Shown here: in pieces, positions 40,931 to 48,626 of the stretch
Layout: every line of letters starts with the position of its first letter
Numbering within the stretch: the stretch's first letter is position 1
Assembly (NCBI GenBank): GCA_045642225.1
Contig: JAZUIN010000028.1
Location: forward strand, 1 to 48,626
From: RUG191 sp045642225
GTDB lineage: Bacteria > Bacillota > Clostridia > Lachnospirales > Lachnospiraceae
Direction: 5' to 3'
Length of the DNA stretch: 48,626 nucleotides
Position numbers and translations under genes: made by a program
The notes under the pieces: generated by a model
Databases searched by the model: none
What the model was told of the DNA's origin: nothing
Seen by the model: only the letters and a program-made list of their open reading frames with translations

Positions 40931-43900
40931 CTTCAAATTCCCCTTTCAATCTAGCTAAAACTTCTTTGTCTTTACCCGTTCCACCTTTAGAAAAACTTCC
41001 ATCATCTTTCATTCCACGAATCTTAACAAAGTCTCCATATTTGTATCCCGGCAACTCAATATCAAAGCCACAAATATTTCCATATGGACAATAATCGCAT
41101 GAATCTTTTTTTAACGGCACAGAATCTATTTCTCCACTAGCGATTTTACGTCCATGCTCAACAATTTTTTCTCTGACATGATTACTTACAAGCTCAAATT
41201 CTTCTTCAGAAATATACTTTTTACTACCCTTTGATATAGTATTATCTTTCTTTAATTTAAAAGGTGCATTCAAGGATTCAACTCCTTCACCAGACGAAAG
41301 ATTTTCGTATACTGCTACAGAATCAAGTGCTTTTACAAGAGATAAATCATCAACGTCTGAGACGAAAAGACCATTAGGTCTCATCTGTTTTCTTACAGCT
41401 TCCTCTAAAGTATTTTTTATATCTTTTTCTTTGACAATAGGGTCTTGCAATTGTACATAAAACATTGCGCCTGGCTTTACATTATACTTATCCTTGTACT
41501 TATTTTTCTTGCCTTTAACAACAGCATCCATATAATAGATTAGCTGAAGCTGTCCGCCATTGTATAACATTTCCCAATCGATTTTTTTCTCGCTTGTCTT
41601 GTAATCAATAATTTTTATATATACATTTCCATCGTTATCATTGTATTCGTCATATCTATCAATAATGCCGTTAAGTCTCATGTATTGATTCTCTTCTAGC
41701 TTAACTCTAAGCTGCTCTAAATCGCATACTGTATCTAATGACACCTCAAATCCCTTTGGTTCAAACAAGCCTTCCTTTACTTGTGTGACTAACGAATCTA
41801 TGGTTTTAGATAGAGTCTTTTTCATCTTATATAGAACGAAGGAATCTCTACTTGTCTCCATATTACCTGTCTTAACGTGACTCGTATATACTTCTGTACA
41901 AGCGTCATCTAGAAACTCATCTCTTGTGTCTCTATCTATATCTTTCCAAGACATATTTTCATCAGTAATTCTCTTCGAAAATTTGTCTAAAACTTCGTGA
42001 TATACATTTCCCATATCTACTCGTTCAAACAAACTAGTTTCTGCCTCTCTAAGACGAAGATAGTAATTTAGGAAAAATCTATATCCACAAGAAGAATACT
42101 GTTCTAGCCTTGAGACACTGCCCTTCAAATCTCCTTCTCCGATTAAAGCTTTGTATACTTCTTTGTCTACAGTTTCCTTATTGTGATAGTAAAATGCTCC
42201 TTCTTCGATATTCTCAATTATAGAATCCTTAGCGCATTTCATAATTGCAACTAAGGTATCTATATCCTCCTCTGACTTAAGAATTATTCGCTCTCCTGCG
42301 ACATAATCACGCATCATGTTAGCAATATATTTCTTAGAAGAATCAATCGTAACTAGCCATTGATCCACCTCAAGTTCATCGATATGTGTTACTTCAAGGT
42401 CAAACATTTTGCATAAATCATTAACCAAATAAGACTTATTCAAAGCGGCTGACTTATTATCCTTACTTGCATATGTAATGACTAATTTATCACTTGCTTT
42501 AGTCATAATCATATACAAATAGAATTTCTGCATAAATGTTTTCTCGCGTTCAGTAGGCGCAAGCTCAACATCCGCATCCTTAAGCTTAAGTCTTTCTGAC
42601 TGAGATATAATTCCGCCACCATTTGCAGACTTTGGAATAGCACCATCATTAACTCCAATGAGATACAAAACCTTAGTCTTATCAAGACGTGTTCTTTCAA
42701 TATCTCCTATTACAACTGAATCAATTGATGGTGGAATTGTCGCTATTTTGAGTGAATCACAAGCGCTCTTTAACACCTCAACATATTCTTCCTTATCAAT
42801 AATTTCATCCCCTACCAAGTCTACGATTTTGTCTAATATAGAAATTATTGCAGCAAAGATGTGTTCATATTCTGAGCTTTTTATTTTGTCATTTTTGTCT
42901 TCAAATTCTTTGCTTTTAACTCGTAATTGTTCCTCTACATTAAATGCGATAAAAAGCTGATATAATGCCATCGATATATCGCGCGCATTAACCTCTTTGT
43001 TGTTCACTACATTTACAAATTCTATTAAATTGTCGAAAAGCACTTTTCTAGTTTCATTTACAGTATCTAACACATTCTTAGTATTATTAGTTTCCACTAT
43101 AAAATCATTCTTGTATTTGCTTTTGCCGCGAATTCCTGTTGCCTGTAAATATATCTCGAAATTGTCAATATCGTCTCGCCTAATACCTGTAAGCGATGAT
43201 TTAAGAAAATGCATAACACTTTCATAAGAGAAATCATAAATTGCTACAAGAAATGCACCTTTAATAAATTCAATTAACGGATTGAATAACATTTCCGATT
43301 TGGAGTCAACAAAAACAGGTATATTATACTTACTAAAAATAGGCACAACTAACTCTTTGTACTCTTCAAGATTAGCTGTACATACTGCAAAATCTTTGTA
43401 TTTTCTATTGTTTTCTCGGATTTCTTTTGAAATATTACTAGCAACAAATTCTAATTCTTGTCTAGGATTACGAAGCGAATATATTTCTATTGAATCCGTA
43501 TCTTCTCCCGTATATTTCTTGTTATTATTTCTGAAAATATTTTGCTCTAAAAAGCTTAATCTACTATCACTTCTAAGTCTCAAATTATTCTCTAATTTGT
43601 GATACGAAATGTCATATATTCCGACCTCTTTACAAATGTCATTTGTCTTAGCAATCATCTTCTTACTCATTGCAAATAATTCGTATTCCTTGCATGAACC
43701 AATAACATTTTCAGCCGCATCCATATTTACAGTAATATAGGCATCTTGTATCATAGGTAGAATCGTTCTCAAAATCTCATTCTGTAACGGTGTAAATCCT
43801 GTGAAACCATCAAATACAAAAACGGCATTTTCAAGCATTTTCGAATCTTCGATCACTTCATTTAATTTCACAAGTACACCCTCTGATGTAATATAACGTT

Positions 43901-44414
43901 CACGAATAAATTCATCATATGCGTTGTATAATATGTATACGTCCTTAGCCTTGTTCTTGAAGTTGATATTTATCTCATTATTCTCGATAATCTCAAGAAA
44001 TTTCTGTGGAGTAATATTGTATTGATACAACTCAGAAATAAGTGATTTAAGCTCTAGAATATATCCATTTTTATTTATATTTGAAGCAAGACACTCTAGC
44101 TCGTCCTTATGTTCATAAGCAAGCTTTTTAACCAAAACGACCTTCCCCGTCTCTTCAAGTACGTCATTAAGCTTCGTACCTAATTCATCAAAAACTCTAT
44201 ACGCAAGACGATTAAAGCTAAGCACATCAATATTCATAATTACATGATTTGGATGTAGCTTAACTAACTCTTTTTGAGTTTGCATTGTAAATTGTTCTGG
44301 CACAATTATTATGTAATTCTTGTTCGGATTGCTCATAGACATTTCAATTGTTTTTTCGTAAATGTAAGTGGATTTCCCAGTTCCCGAACCACCAATAATA
44401 TATTTTAAAGCCAT
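40923..44414 (-). CDS. addB: ATP-dependent helicase/deoxyribonuclease subunit B
   Basis: AddB is the second subunit of the break-resecting AddAB enzyme. It begins MALKYIIGGSGTGKSTYIYEK (Walker A), has a degenerate helicase core (VPEQFTMQTQKELV, FDGFTGFTPLQ), and a C-terminal RecB-like nuclease domain (DMGNVYHEVLDKFSKR, YIKIIDYKTSEKKID). The 4Fe-4S cluster cysteines are one in YSSCGYRFFLNYY and three in DSCDYCPYGNICGF. The start is set at 44414, with AAGGTG six bases upstream; an upstream in-frame extension runs through the promoter. At 1163 aa it is normal length and intact. It overlaps addA by a few bases, so the subunits are translationally coupled. Confidence 0.95.
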   Translation of the reverse strand: MALKYIIGGSGTGKSTYIYEKTIEMSMSNPNKNYIIIVPEQFTMQTQKELVKLHPNHVIMNIDVLSFNRLAYRVFDELGTKLNDVLEETGKVVLVKKLAYEHKDELECLASNINKNGYILELKSLISELYQYNITPQKFLEIIENNEININFKNKAKDVYILYNAYDEFIRERYITSEGVLVKLNEVIEDSKMLENAVFVFDGFTGFTPLQNEILRTILPMIQDAYITVNMDAAENVIGSCKEYELFAMSKKMIAKTNDICKEVGIYDISYHKLENNLRLRSDSRLSFLEQNIFRNNNKKYTGEDTDSIEIYSLRNPRQELEFVASNISKEIRENNRKYKDFAVCTANLEEYKELVVPIFSKYNIPVFVDSKSEMLFNPLIEFIKGAFLVAIYDFSYESVMHFLKSSLTGIRRDDIDNFEIYLQATGIRGKSKYKNDFIVETNNTKNVLDTVNETRKVLFDNLIEFVNVVNNKEVNARDISMALYQLFIAFNVEEQLRVKSKEFEDKNDKIKSSEYEHIFAAIISILDKIVDLVGDEIIDKEEYVEVLKSACDSLKIATIPPSIDSVVIGDIERTRLDKTKVLYLIGVNDGAIPKSANGGGIISQSERLKLKDADVELAPTEREKTFMQKFYLYMIMTKASDKLVITYASKDNKSAALNKSYLVNDLCKMFDLEVTHIDELEVDQWLVTIDSSKKYIANMMRDYVAGERIILKSEEDIDTLVAIMKCAKDSIIENIEEGAFYYHNKETVDKEVYKALIGEGDLKGSVSRLEQYSSCGYRFFLNYYLRLREAETSLFERVDMGNVYHEVLDKFSKRITDENMSWKDIDRDTRDEFLDDACTEVYTSHVKTGNMETSRDSFVLYKMKKTLSKTIDSLVTQVKEGLFEPKGFEVSLDTVCDLEQLRVKLEENQYMRLNGIIDRYDEYNDNDGNVYIKIIDYKTSEKKIDWEMLYNGGQLQLIYYMDAVVKGKKNKYKDKYNVKPGAMFYVQLQDPIVKEKDIKNTLEEAVRKQMRPNGLFVSDVDDLSLVKALDSVAVYENLSSGEGVESLNAPFKLKKDNTISKGSKKYISEEEFELVSNHVREKIVEHGRKIASGEIDSVPLKKDSCDYCPYGNICGFDIELPGYKYGDFVKIRGMKDDGSFSKGGTGKDKEVLARLKGEFEDA

Positions 44415-44449
44415 ATTTTTCACCTTATCCTTAACATTTTCCACAGATA

Positions 44450-44478
44450 ATTTTAACACCTTAAGTTCTCTGCTACAA
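44450..44478 (-). promoter_or_regulatory. Promoter of addB
   Basis: On the minus strand TTGTAG (44478-44473) and TAAAAT (44455-44450) are 17 bases apart. The predicted transcript starts near 44443, which supports the addB start at 44414. Confidence 0.65.
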
Positions 44479-44505
44479 CTCAAGTTATAATATTTTCAAT
44501 TCATA

Positions 44506-47500
44506 TCACAAAGCACTTTGAATCAATGAAGCACATTTCTCATCTACATACCACTTAGAATTTTTCATAAGTGCTCCCTTCTCCTCTGAATCTTTATAAT
44601 AATTATCAGAATCTATGTATCTGATAACGCTTCTCATATCAGTATTATATAACGACGACACTGAAAATGTAATTAAACTCTTAGTTACATTACCTGCACT
44701 ATCCTTTGCAATTACATTAAATGAAATATTATCTCCAACTTTGAGATTTGCAAATTCTTCCTCATTAAAAGCTTCAATTTTGACTTCAACATTTCCATTC
44801 TTGAAGTTGCCGTCCTCTCTATCATTTACATCAACATTTAACAAATCTATTAATTTGTCTTCTGTAATTCCTTCTAGCTTCTCTTTTGGAATTGTTAAAA
44901 TGCCGCTTGTTATCACAGGGTACTCATCCCATACAGCATACATATCTGCTACTCTTGTTGTTCCACTTATTGTGTTTTCTTCTGTCTTTCTTAATCTCTC
45001 GTTTATGATGTTATTTCTTCCACCTAGTATCATTGTAGCTCTGTCTTTTGCTGAGTAGCTTTTGTTAAATGCTGGACTGTTCTTTTCTAGGTTTTCCTTT
45101 GATACTCCATCATAGAACATATTACTAAATGGGTTTACTATTCCGTTATGGATAATGCTTTGACTGTCCTTCAAGGTTGCTTTCTCGTCTGCCGACCAAC
45201 CTTGAAAACTATACATTTTATCCTTTGTGCCTAGTGTATTTGTTACGCTGCCTTGATTTAGCTTGAACTGTGTTACACCTGCACCAAATGTTGCGTATTC
45301 TTCATTATTTTTGCTATTAGCGTATGCAGAAATATCTCTTTCTACCCATTTCTCTTCTAAGTTCTTCTCACCAAAGATACTTCCGTCTTTGGTTGTGTAT
45401 GGATTTGCAAGGTAACTTAATTCTTCGTCTGTTACATCTTCATATACATTTCCATTAGAGTCTACAGCCCCATTTGACTTGTAGTTTATCTTGCCAAGAA
45501 TAGGCTTCCACTTTGCAATAAATTTAACATCATTATCGCTTTGTGGTGTATATGCGCTACCACCATTATAAATAGTTTCGCTACTATCCCCATCAATTAT
45601 CCAGCCGATAAATTCATAGCCTTCTCTTGTAGGTGTTGGAAGAGTTACAGCGTTTTGCTTCCATCTTCCTGTTAGCGTTATTGTTCTGCCATCAGTTACA
45701 CATAGGTTTCTAAATGACTTATTAGGTTGATAATAGTTATTTGAGTCGTTTTCATCACCACTACCGAATATCCAAGGATAAAAGCCTGATTCTATAGTGA
45801 TTAAGTAGCTCCATTCATTTAGTGAGGCCATAGGGTTATAACTTGGTGTTCTACCACCAAAAAATGCCATCAAGTTCTCATATCTTGCTTCCGAAATGTT
45901 ATCTGTCTTATACATAGTATCAGCATATACATCTCCAAAAACAGAAATCGAACTATTGGAATCCCAGCCTAAGAAGTTCTTTGTACTCTTAATATTATCT
46001 ACTGCGCTTCCACCTTGTGAATCGAACATTACTGTTGAACTCTTATACTTGCTTGGTTGTGATAGAAATGTTTTAGTTGTATCATACTCACAGCTTTCTG
46101 ATTTTGAGCCATCTGCACCTGTATAACCATTATTGAAGTTATAGTTTACTGTATATCCGTTCTTTTGCCATATTGCTATTGCTGCTAAATCTTTATTTCC
46201 GAAGTTATATTTCCAAATATTTGAAGTACTTGCAAAACAACCCGGTGGTAAAATTTGTCTACCATAATCATAGCCATTTGCTGTGTTAAAATCACTTGCT
46301 CTTAGGTCTGATTGTTTCTCCCACCAATTATCAGGTTTTTCTGCTATTGTTCTTCCTTCGTTAATACCGCAATCCCAGAAGTGTTGTGTCAAAGCTCCGA
46401 AATCATATCCAAATGCGTTTTTCAAATCATCATATCTATTAGAATAATCAATTAAGTTTGTTTCGTCACTTCTTGTATAAAACCTAAATCCATTATATTC
46501 TGAATTGTCGCATAAATACCAACCCTTAAATGTATAACCTGTTCTTGTAGGATTCATCTTAAAATGATAGATAAAATCAAATTCTAGAGGTGTACCAAAC
46601 CATCCGTATCCGCCTACTCCTGTACCCTTACCCATTGTGTCGTAACCATTTGTCCAGTCATACTCTATAGTATGTGCTTTATCATAGAACAAATTACCAG
46701 TTTCACCATCCCATAAAGTACCACCTGTAGGATAATATGTTACTTTTGCATTATGTGGCTCAAAGACTAATTTATAATTCTGCCAAAAAAAACCGATACC
46801 AGCATAGCAGTCGATGTAGCCAGGTCTTATTTCATCACCCTTGTAGTGTGATTCTGATGCGAAGTCTTGGTCTGAATTCCAAAGGTTCTCTTCTATTTCT
46901 GTGCGAACATATCTCCAGTTAGGTGTATCTGGTGGATAATACACTTGCACCCATGGTGTCCAATTCTCAACATTACACTCCTCATAAACGATATGCGCGT
47001 CTATACCAGATGTCCAAACTTTAATTATGCCACCTTCTGGCATCCATAATTCTGTATAGCCCCATCTACCTGCAGAGCCACTATATCTTTGGTCAAACGC
47101 ATTACTATCATTCACAGCGTACATTTGAATAGTCCAGTCTATATCCTCTGGAAGTCCTTTTACATAAAAATCTCTATGTTTTATATAACCACCATTAGCA
47201 TTAAGCTCTATATCTTCTGCAGTATCAGTTTCTTCTACTTCTAATTTTGTATCTTCTTCACTTGTGCCTATTAACTTTATATTGTCTTTAATTAAATATC
47301 CTCTACCGAAGTATTCGCTATTTCCTAAATCTATAGCTGATTCGTTTAACGAGTTTTCAATATCTAGTACAGATAGGTTATCGTTAGTTTCATCACTATC
47401 ACTCATAGCCATTTGCTTTAGAAGTGCAACATAACTTGTAACATACGCAGCGGATACTGATGTACCGTTAACTGTTGTTACGATATCTTTACTATTACTA

Positions 47501-48588
47501 TCATTTTCGTTTTGCTTTCTAGTATAAGAATAAATACCATTAGCACTATAATCTATTGTCTTACCATAGTTAGAATACTCTGCCTTAGTAAGTTCATCAT
47601 TCTTTTCTTCTACTGCACTTACAGTAAGAGCGCTTTCAATATTTGCTGGTGTAAATCTTGCTACATTTTCATTATCGTTACCAGCAGATACAATAACAGC
47701 TATGCCTTCGTTTCTTGCTTCATTGATTGCACTTTGAAGTAATCTACTCTCTCCTACACCACTCATTGAAAGGTTAATTACATCTACCTTTTGTTCAATA
47801 GCGTATTTAATTCCTTGATAAGCTGTAAGAGTTGTACCTTTGCCATTATCGTCTAATACTTTAAGAGGCATAACCTTTACATTTTCATTATCATTTACAT
47901 CAAGGATAATTCTAGCCATTGATGTTCCGTGTCCGTTATTATCCTTATATTCACCTTCTTCTGTAGTAAAATCATAACCTTTAACTACACGGTTAGCAAA
48001 AATCTCTTCACTATCATTTAGTCCTGTATCAAGAACAGCTACAACAATATCCTTGTCTTTAGCAACTTGTTCTTCTTCTATACTAGAAGTATCTTGTAAA
48101 GTTCTGTTATCAATTTTGTTTTCTTCTAAGTCTTTACTCTCTGCTTCTTCTACAGGAGTTGATACAACATCAACTTCTACATCATATCCAGCATTAGCGT
48201 AAAACTCTCTTGCACTTCTTGTAATCTCACTAGAAGCATACTCTACGATATACTTATCTTCAAATCTTGTAACATACTTGATTTTATCTGTGTAGAGATT
48301 ATCTTCCTTAAAGTCAATATCTTCTTTACTTGTAATAATAAGTCTGCAAGAAGCAAAGAAATCATCAATATCAACTGACTTAGTTAGATCGACATTTACC
48401 TTCTCTAACTTATCTACTACCTTTACCTCTTCACTCTTAACCTCAGGAAGATTTTTGTTTACCTTTTCTTCTATGGTAACATAGTTTGTATCTCCCTCTG
48501 GTAATTCAGCAGCGTTTACGATTACGCTACTTGTTAGCATTGTAATTCCTAGCGTTAATGCTAGTGTTCTTCCTAGCCACTTCTTCAT
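44506..48588 (-). CDS. Large secreted subtilisin-like serine protease with Listeria-Bacteroides-type repeats
   Basis: The 1360-aa protein begins with a Sec signal (residues 1-27, ending IVNAAE) and a propeptide-like region to about 175. An S8 catalytic domain follows with Asp187 (VAVLDTGLN), His220 (NNGHGTSMA), oxyanion Asn304 (SAGNDN) and Ser377 (VNGTSVSAA), so it should be active. The remaining 950 residues include at least three G-Y/S-x-F-x-G-W repeats (about 683-690, 990-996, 1126-1131) of the Listeria-Bacteroides family, aromatic-rich stretches, and an Ig-like domain near 1200-1300 (KVGDNISFNVIAKDSAGNVTKS). No LPxTG or other anchor is seen, so it is released or held non-covalently. AGAGGAG precedes the ATG. 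It is a single gene whose -35 box falls beyond the window. Confidence 0.93.
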   Translation of the reverse strand: MKKWLGRTLALTLGITMLTSSVIVNAAELPEGDTNYVTIEEKVNKNLPEVKSEEVKVVDKLEKVNVDLTKSVDIDDFFASCRLIITSKEDIDFKEDNLYTDKIKYVTRFEDKYIVEYASSEITRSAREFYANAGYDVEVDVVSTPVEEAESKDLEENKIDNRTLQDTSSIEEEQVAKDKDIVVAVLDTGLNDSEEIFANRVVKGYDFTTEEGEYKDNNGHGTSMARIILDVNDNENVKVMPLKVLDDNGKGTTLTAYQGIKYAIEQKVDVINLSMSGVGESRLLQSAINEARNEGIAVIVSAGNDNENVARFTPANIESALTVSAVEEKNDELTKAEYSNYGKTIDYSANGIYSYTRKQNENDSNSKDIVTTVNGTSVSAAYVTSYVALLKQMAMSDSDETNDNLSVLDIENSLNESAIDLGNSEYFGRGYLIKDNIKLIGTSEEDTKLEVEETDTAEDIELNANGGYIKHRDFYVKGLPEDIDWTIQMYAVNDSNAFDQRYSGSAGRWGYTELWMPEGGIIKVWTSGIDAHIVYEECNVENWTPWVQVYYPPDTPNWRYVRTEIEENLWNSDQDFASESHYKGDEIRPGYIDCYAGIGFFWQNYKLVFEPHNAKVTYYPTGGTLWDGETGNLFYDKAHTIEYDWTNGYDTMGKGTGVGGYGWFGTPLEFDFIYHFKMNPTRTGYTFKGWYLCDNSEYNGFRFYTRSDETNLIDYSNRYDDLKNAFGYDFGALTQHFWDCGINEGRTIAEKPDNWWEKQSDLRASDFNTANGYDYGRQILPPGCFASTSNIWKYNFGNKDLAAIAIWQKNGYTVNYNFNNGYTGADGSKSESCEYDTTKTFLSQPSKYKSSTVMFDSQGGSAVDNIKSTKNFLGWDSNSSISVFGDVYADTMYKTDNISEARYENLMAFFGGRTPSYNPMASLNEWSYLITIESGFYPWIFGSGDENDSNNYYQPNKSFRNLCVTDGRTITLTGRWKQNAVTLPTPTREGYEFIGWIIDGDSSETIYNGGSAYTPQSDNDVKFIAKWKPILGKINYKSNGAVDSNGNVYEDVTDEELSYLANPYTTKDGSIFGEKNLEEKWVERDISAYANSKNNEEYATFGAGVTQFKLNQGSVTNTLGTKDKMYSFQGWSADEKATLKDSQSIIHNGIVNPFSNMFYDGVSKENLEKNSPAFNKSYSAKDRATMILGGRNNIINERLRKTEENTISGTTRVADMYAVWDEYPVITSGILTIPKEKLEGITEDKLIDLLNVDVNDREDGNFKNGNVEVKIEAFNEEEFANLKVGDNISFNVIAKDSAGNVTKSLITFSVSSLYNTDMRSVIRYIDSDNYYKDSEEKGALMKNSKWYVDEKCASLIQSAL

Positions 48589-48604
48589 ACGTTCTCCTCT
48601 CTAA

Positions 48605-48610
48605 ATTATA
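48605..48610 (-). promoter_or_regulatory. Probable -10 box of the subtilase gene (promoter cut by window end)
   Basis: TATAAT on the minus strand lies 17 bases before the ATG at 48588. A -35 box at normal spacing would lie just outside the window. Confidence 0.45.
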
Positions 48611-48626
48611 TTATTTTGTTTATTTA

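Noticed and set aside
44415..44483. Upstream extension of addB (23 codons)
   Set aside because: It overlaps the predicted promoter, has no ribosome binding site, and AddB normally starts just before the Walker A motif.

Overview
The window looks like chromosome from an anaerobic low-GC Firmicute, most probably a Lachnospiraceae-type Clostridium. This rests on the AT-rich sequence, AGGAGG-type ribosome binding sites, sigma-A type promoters, lipoprotein signal peptides, AddAB instead of RecBCD, a CIRCE heat-shock operator, and a lysine/alanine-rich histone-like protein of a kind I associate with that family. The genus cannot be fixed from sequence reading alone. There are no rRNA or tRNA genes, insertion sequences or CRISPR arrays.

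Layout. 1-2092: the end of an unknown gene, then two transcription units that share an almost identical 35-bp promoter box and near-identical palindromic terminators. One encodes two micropeptides (22 and 27 aa) with very strong ribosome binding sites; the other a 418-aa secreted, repeat-containing protein. This is the least explained part of the window. 2091-4444: a two-gene polar amino-acid ABC transporter with a fused binding-protein/permease. 4579-7977: divergent PEP carboxykinase and citrate synthase. 8072-9957: a small membrane protein, then a CheY-like receiver and a partner combining MshEN-like repeats with a CheX-like domain. 10024-11502: threonine synthase. 11679-12624: a protein with two AP2-like DNA-binding domains, preceded by an array of 24-bp direct repeats. 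12737-16235: branched-chain amino acid cluster ilvN-ilvC-leuC-leuD. 16378-22969: lepA, hemW, a large membrane PP2C phosphatase fused to an anti-sigma-type kinase domain, and an Sfp-type phosphopantetheinyl transferase. 23105-24082: holA, apparently leaderless. 24133-30663: comEA, an OmpR-type regulator and sensor kinase, a GerMN lipoprotein, comEC and rpsT, all on the minus strand. 30825-32997: CIRCE and htpG. 33058-35310: an HD-GYP membrane protein. 35437-35820: the histone-like protein. 35993-44414: addB, addA, a small unknown gene and a PrsA-like lipoprotein. 44506-48588: a 1360-aa secreted subtilase.

Main points. (1) The twin promoter/twin terminator units at the left end look like a co-regulated, undescribed peptide plus secreted-protein system. 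(2) The double-AP2 protein keeps the layout of HNH-AP2 homing endonucleases but seems to have lost the nuclease core. It sits beside an iteron-like array bracketed by an 11-bp inverted repeat, as expected of a domesticated, self-regulating DNA-binding protein. (3) addA is interrupted by one in-frame TAA exactly at the tyrosine of the helicase motif II (DEYQD), with the rest of the frame intact. (4) holA and lepA have back-to-back promoters with overlapping -35 boxes. All functional statements come from reading motifs by eye; no database search was run.
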